A stretch of 64,000 nt of DNA, from NCBI RefSeq assembly GCF_022539315.1, contig NC_066317.1, positions 53,920,435-53,984,434 on the forward strand, read 5' to 3'. This document shows positions 36,321-49,000 of this stretch, piece by piece. The stretch comes from Serinus canaria. Lineage: Eukaryota; Chordata; Aves; Passeriformes; Fringillidae. The notes under the pieces were generated by a model. That model was not told the origin of the DNA and made no database searches. It saw only the letters and a list, made by a program, of their open reading frames with translations. A program made the position numbers and the translations under genes. How positions within the stretch are numbered: the first letter of the stretch is position 1; the number at the start of each line of letters is the position of its first letter.

Positions 36321-39128
36321 AGAGGATTTATATACACCAGTTACCTTTCACTGAGATGTTTTAGTAATAATATTTGGCTGGTGTAACAATGTTTTTCATC
36401 ATTTTATACTTTATGGGCAGCCAGAAGGGATGCATTGCTTCCATCCAGTAAAGCAGTAATACTGTGGAAAAGTAGAGATTGAAAACGAATTAAAACTTGT
36501 ATCATGATGCATTTGTCCAAGGGGACAGAGTTGAAGTTGCAGCCTTAACTGTGACATTTCCTAACATGGGAAGACCTGAGTTTGCAAACGTAGTAATATT
36601 CTTTTCCCATTGCTCAGTGAACATTCATATCTGGAGGGATTAATTAATCAGTTGTAAAGCAAATATGCAACAAATGCATTCTTCTATTTTGAAGTTCACT
36701 TTAAAATACTGAAATATTAAAGGGCCATTCCAAAGTCTTTTTATGAGCTAACCCTGCCCATGCCCGGGTTGAGGTGTATTTGTCCTTGCAGGATGGTGAC
36801 AGAGCATCAGACCCATAAAAGAGCAGAGCAGACTCAAGTACAGCTATGCCTTTTCCTGAAGATGTCTGCTCAATGGTAAGAAGCTTTCTGGTTTTATATA
36901 ATTGATCATGCAATTGTAAGAAGAGATGATTCTAGGGCACTGGGCATTAGTTTGTAGGGAAATTAAATTCTTTCTATTTCAATCAGAATCTTCCAAATGT
37001 GATCATGAATAATGAGAATTTTGGAGAATTTTGCAGAGAAAGAAGATTTTGTTTATGTTGATAGATTTCACAACATATTTTTCTGTTCATGTGGAGTCCC
37101 CTAGGACTGTTAAAAAAGACTGCATGTTATAATCTCTATTATTACTATGGGTTATGTATAGAATATCTGAATTAGATAGTACTGAAGTATAGCATCTCCT
37201 TGAAAAGAAGCTGTTATGGTTTTTGTACAAGAAAGAACAAATATGACCACAGAATTTTACTCTAGTACAAGCAAAAACAATAGTGTAATTTAACCCCAGT
37301 TTCTTTATCTGCATACAATGTGTTCACCAATCTAACCAGGACATCTGAAATAAAAGAAATTAAAGAAAAAAAACCACCCAAAATGTACAGAAAGCTGGGA
37401 TCCATCTAGAGTGTTTTATGTTATGTGAGGTATTTTTTTGCGTTATGTTGCTTGACAGAGAGATAGATCAAAATGTTTTGCTTAAGAAACTGCTCAGGAA
37501 AGATAAAATATTGGCTTGGGTAAAGAGGATCCCAGCAATCACTGAAAACCCCAGCTGGTGCTTAGCTGTGGCAGCAATGCCTGGCGTCACAGACCTGTGA
37601 GCAGCAGTGATTGAAAGTTTGCCTCCAGCCTCATAGTCCCACCTGTCCTGCAACCAGCACTCACCTGATGCCACAGGGAGGTGGGTCAGAGAGTCACTGA
37701 AAATCAGAAAAACGTGCTACTGCTAAAAATCAGAAATTAGGACTAAATCAGACAATAAGTTACTGCTAGTTCAGCTCTGTGAACCATCTCGGTAAAGGAT
37801 CAGGCAGGCACCAGGACTGCTGCTAAGAACCAGGAAACTGAGCTGGGAATGAGGGGTGACTGAAGAAGCATCAAATTACTTTTGCTAATGTTGGTGTGGT
37901 ATTGCACTTTAACTTCCTAAGAAAGAAACAGAGATTAGCTTTTTATTTTCAGCTGCAAAGGGTTTTCTGGGACTCCAGGAGAAGCACCGAATCAGAATAC
38001 TTTTTTATCACTGGCAAGAGCACAATGCCACCTTTGGGTATGACTGGGGGCTGGGAGGAGAGGTTATCTATAGTTCTGATATCTTTTTCAAGCTGCAGTA
38101 AAGGTGCTGAAAAACAAGTGATGTTTGGTTTTGAGAAGGATCTCTAGGACTTTGTGTGTGCAGGAACCCTGCCATGGTGCTGTCAGCTAGTCTGGGGAAT
38201 CAGCACAGACCAGGGGCTCTGGCTTCTCCAGAAAGCTGACCTGTCTCCTTGGCCAGAAAAAGAAGTGGCCACAAAGCCCTGTAAATTGCAAGGGGCCTAG
38301 TGAAAGACTAAAGAAGGAATCAAAAAAATTATAAACTTGGTCTTCCTTAATAGTAGATTTAACACCACTTCTAGAAGTGCAAGCAAATATGGCTGGCAAC
38401 AGGACCTTACTTCTGACAGTGTCTGTTGGAGGGAGATTATATTTCACCCACTCTTACATTTAAAACATTTCCATTTTTACTTTGATTTCCTGTCTCTTTT
38501 TTCTCCTTTTCCCATTTCCCCTGCCATCTTTCGAAAATATAGAATAAACATAAGCCTGGTGGTGATTTAGAAGAGTCAAATAGACAGTACAAAGTTAGGC
38601 AAACATAACCTTCTGTCACAATAGTTTTAATTATTAGCCACTGAAATATTTGTTTTCAGCAAAAAACTTTAACTTGCAAAAAATAAATGAAGTTTTTAAA
38701 TCACAAACAGAAATATATCGATATTGGGTTGCTTTTAATGCTAGCTATCACTATTTTTTTATTTAATAGTACAACTTCCTTGTTTAGTACCATTTCCTGT
38801 AATTCTGAGGTGCTTATAAGTTTAGTTATATAGAAATCATATATTATACAGAAGTTATAGAGAGAAGAAAGATATATGTCTGTTGATTTCAAGCGGGTCC
38901 TTTTTTTCCTTTTGCATGCTTACACAAGGTGCATAGTAATGGGTTGGGTTTTTCATTACCAAACAGCTGCATTTGCCTTCATTTGGTTGCAAAGCTGTTT
39001 ACTTTTCAAATTACTTTATTAATTGAAAAACTAGTAAATATTGGTAATGTCTCCTCCTACTGTAATTGCCATTTTTATCCACATTCCCCTTACATTTGTT
39101 GCATATCAAGCCTGTTCCACTACTTCAG

Positions 39129-39170
39129 TAGAGAGGGAACAAGATATGATAGAGAGGGAATAAGATGATA
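39129..39170. repeat. 21-bp tandem duplication
   Basis: Unit 39129-39149 (TAGAGAGGGAACAAGATATG plus A) is followed directly by 39150-39170, which starts with the same TAGAGAGGGAA and agrees at about 17 of 21 positions. Small local duplication. Confidence 0.75.
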
Positions 39171-39475
39171 AAACAGTATTAGTTAACCTCAACTAATCCT
39201 TGGATCTCAAATTCTGACAGAAATATTAATGACCTGAGACCTTGACAATGTTGTCAGATAGGACTGCCTTGCTCCCATGGGGACAATCAGATCAAGAGAA
39301 GTTACACTATGACTCTGATTTAAACAGGCTTCATCTGACAAATCTAATCTGGATCCTATCAGTGTGACAGAACTAAAATAATACACAAGGCACTTGTTTC
39401 CTAACCATGTTCTTTAATTCATTAATCTGTAGATTGCATTTTCCAATAACCCTGCCCTGAATTCAGAACATTTTC

Positions 39476-39499
39476 TTTTTTTTTTTTTTTTTTTTTTTT
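39476..39499. repeat. T24 homopolymer run
   Basis: Twenty-four consecutive T on the plus strand. Read on the minus strand it would be an A tail, but no AATAAA precedes it and no element is recognisable there. Confidence 0.9.
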
Positions 39500-39582
39500 A
39501 ATCATAAATAGCCCTGATGCGCAAGGAACAATTTGTTTTTTTATTTAGCGGAATAAACGCTTCTGAAATGCTGAATAAAGTA

Positions 39583-39652
39583 CAGACCCCATTCTGCAAG
39601 CCCTCAGTTCTTACCAGGAGTTCTGCTTGGAGGGCTTGCAGGATCAGTTCTG
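39583..39652. repeat. Palindromic repeat (15-bp stem), likely old MITE remnant
   Basis: Arm ATTCTGCAAGCCCTC at 39591-39605 pairs with GAGGGCTTGCAGGAT at 39630-39644: 14 Watson-Crick pairs plus one G-T position, with a 24-nt loop. Beyond a 4x4 internal loop, CAGA (39583-39586) pairs with TCTG (39649-39652). The phrase 'attctgcaagccct ... agggcttgcaggat' is typical of palindromic repeats in turtle, crocodilian and bird DNA, so an ancient nonautonomous DNA transposon is the likely source. A pre-miRNA-like hairpin is the alternative; the total stem is short for that. Confidence 0.65.
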
Positions 39653-40456
39653 AGAATATATGAGGAAGATAAGAATGAAAAAAAAAGAAGAGAGAAAGAG
39701 AGAGAGATTGAAAGGGATTTTGTGGAGACAGAGATCTATTAAACCAGACTGTGCTTTCTATTTTCAGTAGTCTAACAAAAGTTCATCTCTGACTTCAGAA
39801 AAAGGATTCAAAAGAAAACATGCAGCCAGGATTAGTGTTTGCTAGCTTGCCTCACTATTAAATTTGGTTAATGTGCTGTTTGAAAATCAGCTCAGAGAAA
39901 ACTTTCTGGAATAAAAGAACATGCCTTGTTTCTTCCTCTCTCCCTCTCCCTTGTCTTCTCCACAAATATACACCTCCATGTTCACATAACCCAAGAGATT
40001 CTACAGTGGCTAGGTGGGAGCAATGTTAACCCCAAAACATTTTGGTAATTTTGTTTTTCCTTAAATACTACTAAGCTGACTAGTAACCTAGTGTGCTTTG
40101 AGTGTTAAAGTTCAAAACTTCTTTGTAAAAGGAAAAAAAAAGAAACAAAACAAACAGTCTTTATAAATAAATTAAAATTCTAACTAAAAAGCTAATTATA
40201 AGGGTATTTGTTTTGTTTGAGGTAAGGCACATCTATTATCATAAAGATAATTAACTCAGTCTGACAGATCTAATAAAAGGACAAGTTTAGCATTGGCTTA
40301 GCCAGAAGCCCAAGGCAAGCAATTTTTATAATTACTAGTTATTGTAACTGGGCTCAGAGAAAATGGTCTGTGATATTTAAACAGTAATGTTAATTTGCAT
40401 TTAGACCCATTTTTTTCCTCTTTTCCAGGCAAGATCTATTTAGCTGGAATGAGTAA

Positions 40457-40474
40457 AATAAACTTGAATAACTT

Positions 40475-40510
<36 letters not shown>

Positions 40511-40517
40511 GAAAAAA
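40457..40517 (+). repeat. A16 + (GAAAA)n tract preceded by AATAAA
   Basis: AATAAA at 40457-40462 is followed 12 bp later by A16 (40475-40490) and then about five GAAAA units to 40517. This is the layout of a retroposed mRNA tail that later grew into a simple repeat. No recognisable cDNA lies upstream and no target-site duplication was found by eye, so it may simply be a compound microsatellite. Confidence 0.6.
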
Positions 40518-43036
40518 GGTTGGCTTTCTCCTTACAGAAAAAGTTGGTCTTTTTATGCTCGGATAATTAATATCCTCGCAAGGTAAGTGTTCTGGTAATC
40601 ACAAAACAATTAAATGGCTTAATATAGTTTTAACACTCAGAAAATGTACAGTTTTCAGACTGAAACGATGCCTGCTGACTGCATTTATTCAGGGCAACTG
40701 TATCTTAATGTACAGATCTGCTACAAGTGCCTCCACTGCCCATGACCTGAGTGTGCCCCTGCTGTTGAGCTGGTGAAGAAAGGGCAGGAGAGGGGGGAGG
40801 AAAGCCCCTGGCTGCTGTAAGGAAGTGGTTCCCATTCACAACAAGAAAGGGAACAAAATAATATTCAGGAATATATGCATAAGAAGCAAATTGCTCCTGC
40901 TGGCATGGTGTAGCAGCTCTTTAACTAATGCTTACCTTGACATTTTGCAACATATTCTCTGCAAGAAAAACAAATCAACATTTAAAAAGGAAAAAGTTAT
41001 TTTTTAACCGCTTCTGTAATGAAGGTTTTAGAAATAAGTAATAACTAGAGTGAGAAAATTCATTGGTGATCTACTACAGAAAAAGCACTTCAACTACTTG
41101 CCATTCAAGTATGAATTTCATTATGTATTACAGGCAGTTGATGTCAACCTCAGAGCATTTTGCCAGTGTAGGACCATATCTAGGGGGAACATTAAAGTCA
41201 TATAAGCCTAAGCTCCCCAGTTTTCAAAGTGCTGTGGGCCTAACATACAGATGCTGTAAACTGCCCTAAATCCTTTGAAGACAAAGTCCTACATCACCAC
41301 ATGAGTTACACATGAAAAAGAGAGCAAAGGGAACATGGAGCCTTTGTTCCCAAGAGGGTGGAAAAGACAAATCTGCGACACTCATGAATCAAAGGGACCA
41401 GCCCGATGCATGCTGGAGCACAGAAACAAGCAGCCCTTGTTTGCTGCCCTCCTTCAGTCCCAGTCTGACACCAAGAGCTATAGCCAAGATGCACACACAG
41501 GCTGCAGAGCTGGCCTGCACTTCCCCACCCATTAGCTCACATCTTTTTTTCGTGACAGAATATTTTGGCCTGATTTTGGACCTCAGGAATTTGTCCCATT
41601 ATTCATCTGTTCCATATTATACCAAGGATTTTGTTTTATCATCAGCCCTGCTGACTTTATTTGTCAGTCATCCCATCAGGTGGGATGGGTGGTTCACAGC
41701 TCCCACTGCAAGGCTACCCATGCAATGCTGAGGGTGGAGGCATTGCTCACTTGCTCTTTTGCTGCCTGCTTTTCTGACACTGAAGACACTACACTGTTTT
41801 GTTTTCTGCTTCATTCTAAGAGGGTTTGATGTGTTTTTAAACAGCTTGGCCAAGGTACATTTTTTTAATGGGAAGCTAAATTTAGGAACATAAATGCCTA
41901 TTTGAACTCTGAATTTAGCATACACGTTATCTTATGTTTGGCTATTGGCTGTATATTAATAATTCTGTTTTTGTCTTCAGTGAAATGCACTTTTTCACTA
42001 GATTAAAAAAATTAGATTCTTATCTATTTTGACTGAAGATTTTGATGATGTTTGAAAAATTATTTTTTCAGCCTTCTTGTGCTTTGAGGATTTATGAATT
42101 TATTTATTCAGAAGGTCCCCTACCCACTAAAAATCCCAATGTGACTTTGTATATCTGAGTAGTTCTACTAATATCAGCAAATTGTACACCATCTGAGAAG
42201 CTGTATGTGCACTTTGCTGAAGGAAAACTCAGGGGTCTGATCTGTGACAATCAAGCAGTCTCTGGGCTACTGACTAAACATCACCTGCAAGAATTTGGTC
42301 CTTTTCAGAGTCATGGTCTAGGAAGACCAGCAAATATTCATCTCCAGCTAATGTGGAAGAGAGAAGGCTCAAGGCTGAAGACTGAGTCTACTAACTGTAA
42401 ACCTAAAATGTAATCTCTGAGCTCCTAAATGCCTATAGATTTCAAATTTAATTCATCAGTTCCAGAAAAACATTACCACCTCTGCTACACAGAAACAGGC
42501 AGACATAACTTTGCTTTTTATATCTGATTATGAACCTTGGAGTCAGAAGACAGGCAGAACCTTGTTGGGGATTTTGAAAATAAGACAGGGGGGGAAAAAA
42601 AATTCTTCTTCTGAATTGTTGTATGCATAAAAAACCCAATAGCATGATACTTTGTGGTCCCTATCTACCCTGAGATTTGGAGATTTTTAAGCTGCTTCCT
42701 CTAGAGCTCCAGGATTTCTGCCACTATTTCTATCACTGCTCTCAACAGTGATACTAAGCTTTCTTGATGAAGGAAATTGGTGGCAATTCTATAGCTTCCA
42801 CTTACTCCTATAATTTTAAGAAAATGTTGAGGGCAACTCTCCTTGCATTTTAAGGATTTAAAGTGGGTCAGCTTTTGGCCTACATGGATTGATGGAGCCC
42901 TTTAAATAGGCTGTGGCTATGGAATGTTATTAATCACTGCAGCAGACAAAAAATACATTGTTTCCTTGCTGAGAATAGCATGTTTTCCTTTGCTTATGAA
43001 TTGATCCCTGAATGGTTCCTCAGGAGAATATGTTTA
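40518..43036. other. Unique noncoding sequence, no gene recognised
   Basis: The longest frame is an ATG-started 139-codon frame at 41312-41731 (plus strand). It has no recognisable domain; its composition is Ser/Leu-rich with a C-terminal hydrophobic part. The opposite strand is also open in part, and no conserved pattern is apparent. I treat it as chance. Confidence 0.5.
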
Positions 43037-43054
43037 TTCTTTCTTTCTTTCTTT
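43037..43054. repeat. (TTCT)n short microsatellite
   Basis: About four and a half TTCT units followed by degenerate pyrimidine sequence to about 43072. Confidence 0.85.
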
Positions 43055-46000
43055 GCTTCTTCCTTTCCTTCTAAGGCAAAATGGCTTTAAACTACAGATG
43101 TGCTAATCTGTAGGAAACTCCAGAACTCATTGATCCATGGGCAGCATAGTATTAATCTACCTGGGCTGGAAGACTAGAAGAATGAACGATTAAGTAAATA
43201 GCCTTGAGGTTATTTTTCAAAACAGCATTGTAAGCAGTGATGGGCAAACCTCAAAAGGTTTTTATACTGGATTCAGTTCAGATCAGCTTCCAAAATTTCA
43301 TAGACTGATTTGCTCTTTGGAAGCATACACAGGAGGGAAAAATACCTACAGGTAATATTTTAAGTTAGACCAATCAACTCAGTAATAAAAAAGAGAAAAT
43401 ATTTAGAAAATTAATTTTAGTCTTGTTCCTGAGATTCAATACACATTCCAAATACACTTAAATGTGCCTATAAGAGAAAGAATGCATGTTTGGACAGTTT
43501 TCCAAATATTCTTTAACAAAAAATGCAAAATTTATTATTAATTCTTATTGTTTCCAAAGTTACTACTTACTGTTTTGCAAAATTGGCAGCAATACCAATC
43601 CAATACTTTTTTTTATCCTCCTCACAGCTTTTACTTCTTGTTGCTTCCAGTAAATGAAAAGACTTTTGTAAACTGACATGCATGAAGATACTGGCAAATC
43701 CCTCAGGATCACTTCTTTTGTGACACCAACAAAATAGAAGTGTGGAGAGATGCCTGAGTATAGATTTGTACATCAGCTTCCATGATGCATAAATCGACCC
43801 ACAAACTGTATATATTCATGTATCTCCCCCACCCTTTGTTCTTTGCTTATTGTATATTTTGCCAATGCAGTAAAACCAGTGGATGACACAAACTTATTCT
43901 ACCAGCCTTTAAAGCTGAGCAAGGGCACAGTAAAACCATCTTACAATGCAGAGCTCAGTTTAATTTATGTTGCCTCCACCTGAGGCTTGTCACTGTGTTA
44001 ACAGCACCTATGTCTATCTATTCCATTGCTTTTGATCATCTCAAAGGGCAGGAAAGAGCAAGAGAATGCACAAAAATTTGTCTTTTTCAGTATATCATGA
44101 AGACATAAAGCCAGATTTAAAGCTGTTAGAGGCTGCCTATTATTGTACTATCAAATTCATGGAGCTCCTTCCTGTGAAGTGCTTCTGGACGCGACAGCAC
44201 GAGCACTGATGTGACATTACTTGAGTAAATGGATAAAACAATTGCAGTGATTTCTGTCAGGGTTTTAAGGGCAGCCTGCATGCACTTTGGGCATGCATTT
44301 TCTGCTGCAGCTTGGCACTGTTCTAGCTCTAGCATTAATAGATCCCTCTTAGATCTAACAGCCAGATGGTCAGCAGTTGTGAACTACTTACTGAACGGCT
44401 CTTGAAGTTACGCCAGGATATTTGTACACACATATTCTTTCTGCAAGCCAGTGCCATAAGGTCATAGGAAGAACAAGGTCAGAAGTGATGTGTCTCATGT
44501 TTTTGGGGGCATGTGTTGGCCTAACTGGCCACACACAGCTGCTGAGCAGCAAACAGAAGAGGTGGAGATAATAGTTCGTAACAAGTCAGCTATTAATTGA
44601 ATTTTTGAGTCTTCTTATGTTTGCAAATTGTCCCATGAACAGACCCTGATTTTAAAGAATGTGTTTGTTACTCAGAGTTATTTGCTGACACAGGAAACAG
44701 AAACCACAGAAATGCTGGCTGGGGCTTACCCTTATTTCTTAAAGGCTAAGCAGAATAGCCTTTAACTAGGCACTTACCATGAGGCCTGGGGAAAGAAAAA
44801 TGGAGTATAAAGTCAAAATATAGGAAGCTGAAAGATAGAGATAAACATCATAAAAGAGTTTGCAGCCTCTTGACCTCAGCAATATTACCAGCTACATGCC
44901 ATAACTTGATCTTTGGCATTAAACACTCTGCTGAGTAGGTGTTTGCTGTGTTACCATCTTCCTGAATGTTTTTTTGCAGCTGTCTTAACCCTTGGTCTGC
45001 TGCCATGCTCCTCCTACATCTCTTCCTTTTGACACATTATTCTCAGCTCTCAAGGTAAGTTTTGGCTGCAAAACCTCCTGAAAGGAACTTGAAGCTCCTT
45101 GCCAGAAATTTTATGAATAATTTCAAGATAAAGATACTTTTGTAAGTATATTTGTTCAAACATTTTGATCAACTACTTTCCTCCACACTATAATTTTTGC
45201 CTGCCTCTGCTGCTTTTATCTGAGAACATGCATATGCACAGTTATGTCCTGAAGTACTTACAGTCTGAAGGCAGAAGAGGATGGAAGACAATAGGGAACA
45301 TAACTTCTGTACTTCCTTTTTGGCATGCCTTAGAACATCAAGCCATTGCCTTGAACCTGTAACACCCTGGATGGCCCCAGACACCTTTTGGGACCAGTTT
45401 ATTAAATTCCTGCAATGATGGCCCTACTTCAGTGGAGCAAAAAGGACAGTGCTACTTGCGCGCAGTCTCCGCCATTTAGAAACTTGTCATTGTCCTAGTT
45501 ACAAATTTCATAATCACTTTCAATTTTTATTTCTCACTCCTTTTCATGTCTGAGAACACAGACTAAATTACCACCCACCCTTTCCTCTTTTTTTTTTCAG
45601 TGTTGAACTGGAAATTGTTTCGAGTAGCTCCATTTTCAGTGCATATTCCTGGCCTAGCATAAAACCAATGAATAGCTCATTTGTGAGAAGTGTAGGCAGA
45701 AGGAATGTGATTGCAGGCAAATTTCACTAGGAACTGAAACAAATGTTCATAGAGAGCATTTTCCGGTGTTCAGTCACACTGGCTAACCATTAATTGATGG
45801 GAATAAGTGTCTCTAGTTAAATGCAGTATCTAAGTGACTGAGCTGTATAATGCATTGCTGTGTTGCACTTAGCATATTCCTTCCAGAGGTGAGCAGAGAG
45901 GCTTTGTGAAAAGCAGCTGGACAGGTGCAGTGCAGTGTGGTCTAACAGGTGCAAGAAGCCTTTGAAATCTCCTGCCCCTCTTCTCTCATCTTTGAAAAAC

Positions 46001-49000
46001 AAATCCTAAAATAGAAGGAATAATGGTGTGGGAGTTTCTTGTTTCATTACCCTTTTAGAAAGGATTTAGGGGTTAAAATTGATGAAAAGAATAATACAAG
46101 TCAACGTAGTTATATTATTAGAGTATCATTCCAAGTTATCATCATAGAACAGGTCAATTTTGCCCTCAGAAAATGTCTCTTCAGTTGGGCTGGTCCTTAG
46201 GTTGGGTTTGCTCAGCAAAAATATGATCCCACTTCCTTGCTCAGTCACAATGAAACTGCCTTGAAGCCAATTACTGCCTCCTGGTCACTTGTCACTGCTT
46301 GTCAGGAATGAGCAGAGAAAGCCAGGAAGATCAAGTACACTTATACCCCCTCTAGGAAGCTTTCAGGGCTTTTCCAGTTCTCAGTGTGGCATCTGTGATT
46401 CCATCTCAGGTATTTTGCTATTTGATGATCGATACTAATTAGGAAAAAAGGTTTTTTTCCTTTTCCTTTTCTGACAATGAATCTACCATGATGAAGAATC
46501 CTGAAAACAGCCACTGGAGCAATGGAAATAGGTTTCTGTGCATAGGGGAAGTGTGTGGTAGTAACTAGAGGCAGTATGCTGTAGCTGTCTGCTTTCTTTT
46601 ATGATTTTCAGAGAGAGCTAGACTCATCCTCATGCCAGCTACTAATGTTCTCTGAAGACAGAGCCAGTGGAGTGAGACATGCTGCTCCCGTGCCTCGAGT
46701 TATCTTATCAGCTTCTACTCTTGATCCCTGGGATGCAAGGGAATTTCTAGCATAAACCTTAAGCACTCCCACAAGCCACCAAGTCATCTTAAATGCAGAA
46801 ATTATTAAGCTTCTTAATTTAGAGACTTTATTTCTTAAGCCTGAATCTCTCTCCAGAAAGTGGGTGAGAAAAGTCAAACATTTATTAGAGTCATCACTTA
46901 TCTGACAAAGTTCAGCTTGGCTGTAAATAATTTTTTTCCTTTCTCATGAACATTTGCCCACTCTCTGCTCTCTCCATTTTTGCAAAAACTTTCCTGGAAC
47001 TTGAAATTTTAGGAAAAATATAATAGTGTGTGCAAATTAATAAGGTCTGGAGTTCTCGTAAAATTCATACCCTTCATGGACACAGTCAGGGTGATCCCAC
47101 AACTGATTTACCTTGCAGAACTTCTGTGCCTGAACCTTGGCTCAGCAAATAGTTCACTCTACATCACCTCAGCTTGCTGGGCAAAACACAACCCATGAAT
47201 TACTTGGAATAGTGTCAGGAAATACAGTATTCCTGGTCTGAAACTAGTATAGATGGCATCAAAGTATTATTACTGTGAACATGAAAAAAATAAATACAAT
47301 AAATCTGTCACATAAATGCTACCTCTACTACCTTATGGGACACCTTCCTTGAGGTCTGTGCTCACACATGTAGTACTGCATATTAAACTTCCAACAGCAA
47401 TGTGCATGTGTTTTGCTGCTTAGGCCTAGTACAATATTTTCTTTGTCTTGCTCTTTCACCTTAACTTTCCTTTCTTTCTTATTTATTGCACTTGTTGTTC
47501 TTCAATTCATCCTTACCTGCTCAGATAGTCGTCTGACCTAGTTTTATGATATGGATTAAAGTAAATCCTACAATGTAAGTATTCTTGCTTTTCTGTATTC
47601 TGCTCTGTCATCTGTGTTTTGCTGGGATTTTGGATACTGGGGCTGGCTTTGGTTGAGAGTGCTTCTGTGTCTCTGAGGCTTACCCCCTAAGTGACTGGGA
47701 TCATGCTGTAAGCAACTTTGTTCTCTGCTTCTTGGGTACCCATTATCTCATTCCCTCAAAAGCAGACTTAATTCTTCAACCCCTGAAGATAACTTTGGCT
47801 TTAATTATTCAGTCAGAAACTCCCACTGAGGTGAGTGGGGGAGGGAGAGTGAAGGTCCCTGTATATTTTAAATCAGAAATGCCTGTTTGAAAGATTTCTG
47901 GTTTTGCAATGTTAACTCGCTCTGGGTAAATAGGCACATAAATGGGAAAGAAGCAATCTCTTAACATTATTGGGTTAAAAAGCCAGCTGAGATTTGTTCT
48001 GATGCAAATCCCTCTGCCAGTTCAGCAATACCGGCAATGTCTAAGAACATTAAGAAGTAAAAGCAAACATGAACATCAATGAAGAGAATGATCCTTCCTT
48101 CTTTTCCATTCTGTGATGATGAATTAAATTTAGAGCTGAAGGAAATCAACAAAGGTTTTTGTTAGTGTCCCAGCCCTAGAAAAGTTGTTAGATCATAGGG
48201 TGCCTTGGTTCAGCTTTTTATCTGTGTTTTTCTTTGTTTCTGAAGCTCTCAACTTACTTTCATTGAACAGCTGGTAAGCAATTGTTGTGCCTGATGCTGA
48301 CTGCTCAGTGCTATGGCTGATTTTCCTGCCCTGTCTTGCCCCAAGACTTGTTTACTGATCCATACATTCTGTTGTAGGAATGCACCTGGATTTCATCTCT
48401 CATTTTCCCCCAGCATAGTTTTTTTTTTCTTTTTCAGGGTAATGGCTGTCATAATTGCTATGTGACATACAGTTCTAGAGGTCTATCCCAATGTGAAAGT
48501 TATACACATCACATTTTCAGGTAGGAATTTCTATTTAGATTATGTAAACAGGTGGTAGTGGGGTTTGACTATTGTTACTACAGGATTTTAAAAAAGAACA
48601 ACTTGTAGAAGACAATGAGTAGGGGTTCTTAATTTAAAACCACAACTTTATGGAAACAGCTAGCTGAAACTACAGGAACCTCTGACCAGCAACTGTGATC
48701 ACACAGCTAAAGAGATTTTTATTTTCAAGCTTACAATTAATGATCAAAACCCAAAAAAGACTGAGGAAATGGGAGTGATAAAATAAGAAATGAGAGTGTG
48801 TGCCTAGCTGAAGTGTGATACCCCTGAACACTGAGCCATACCTTTGTGCTGTTGTGGCAGTGGCAGCTGCCCTTGCCATCCAGAGAGAGCCTCACAGTGG
48901 TGCTGGTGCTTTTGTCAGTCTCCTGGTTGTAAAAGGAGTGTATACACAGAGACACTGTCCCAGGCAAGGCAGTTCTACCAGACAAAGTGTGACATTGAAA

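Larger units (their letters stand above)
35241..39475. other. Unique noncoding sequence, includes a candidate regulatory block
   Basis: No exon recognised. The part around 36200-36320 carries a cluster of homeodomain/TALE-like words (listed separately), and a 21-bp tandem duplication lies at 39129-39170. Other open frames are under 90 codons and unrecognised. Confidence 0.6.

Noticed and set aside
41312..41731. 139-codon ATG-started frame
   Set aside because: No recognisable domain, no conserved pattern, and parts of the other frames and strand are also open. Treated as chance.
42418..42442. 'gctcctaaatgcctatagattt', resembling an archosaur repeat
   Set aside because: Too short to support and no second arm was found.
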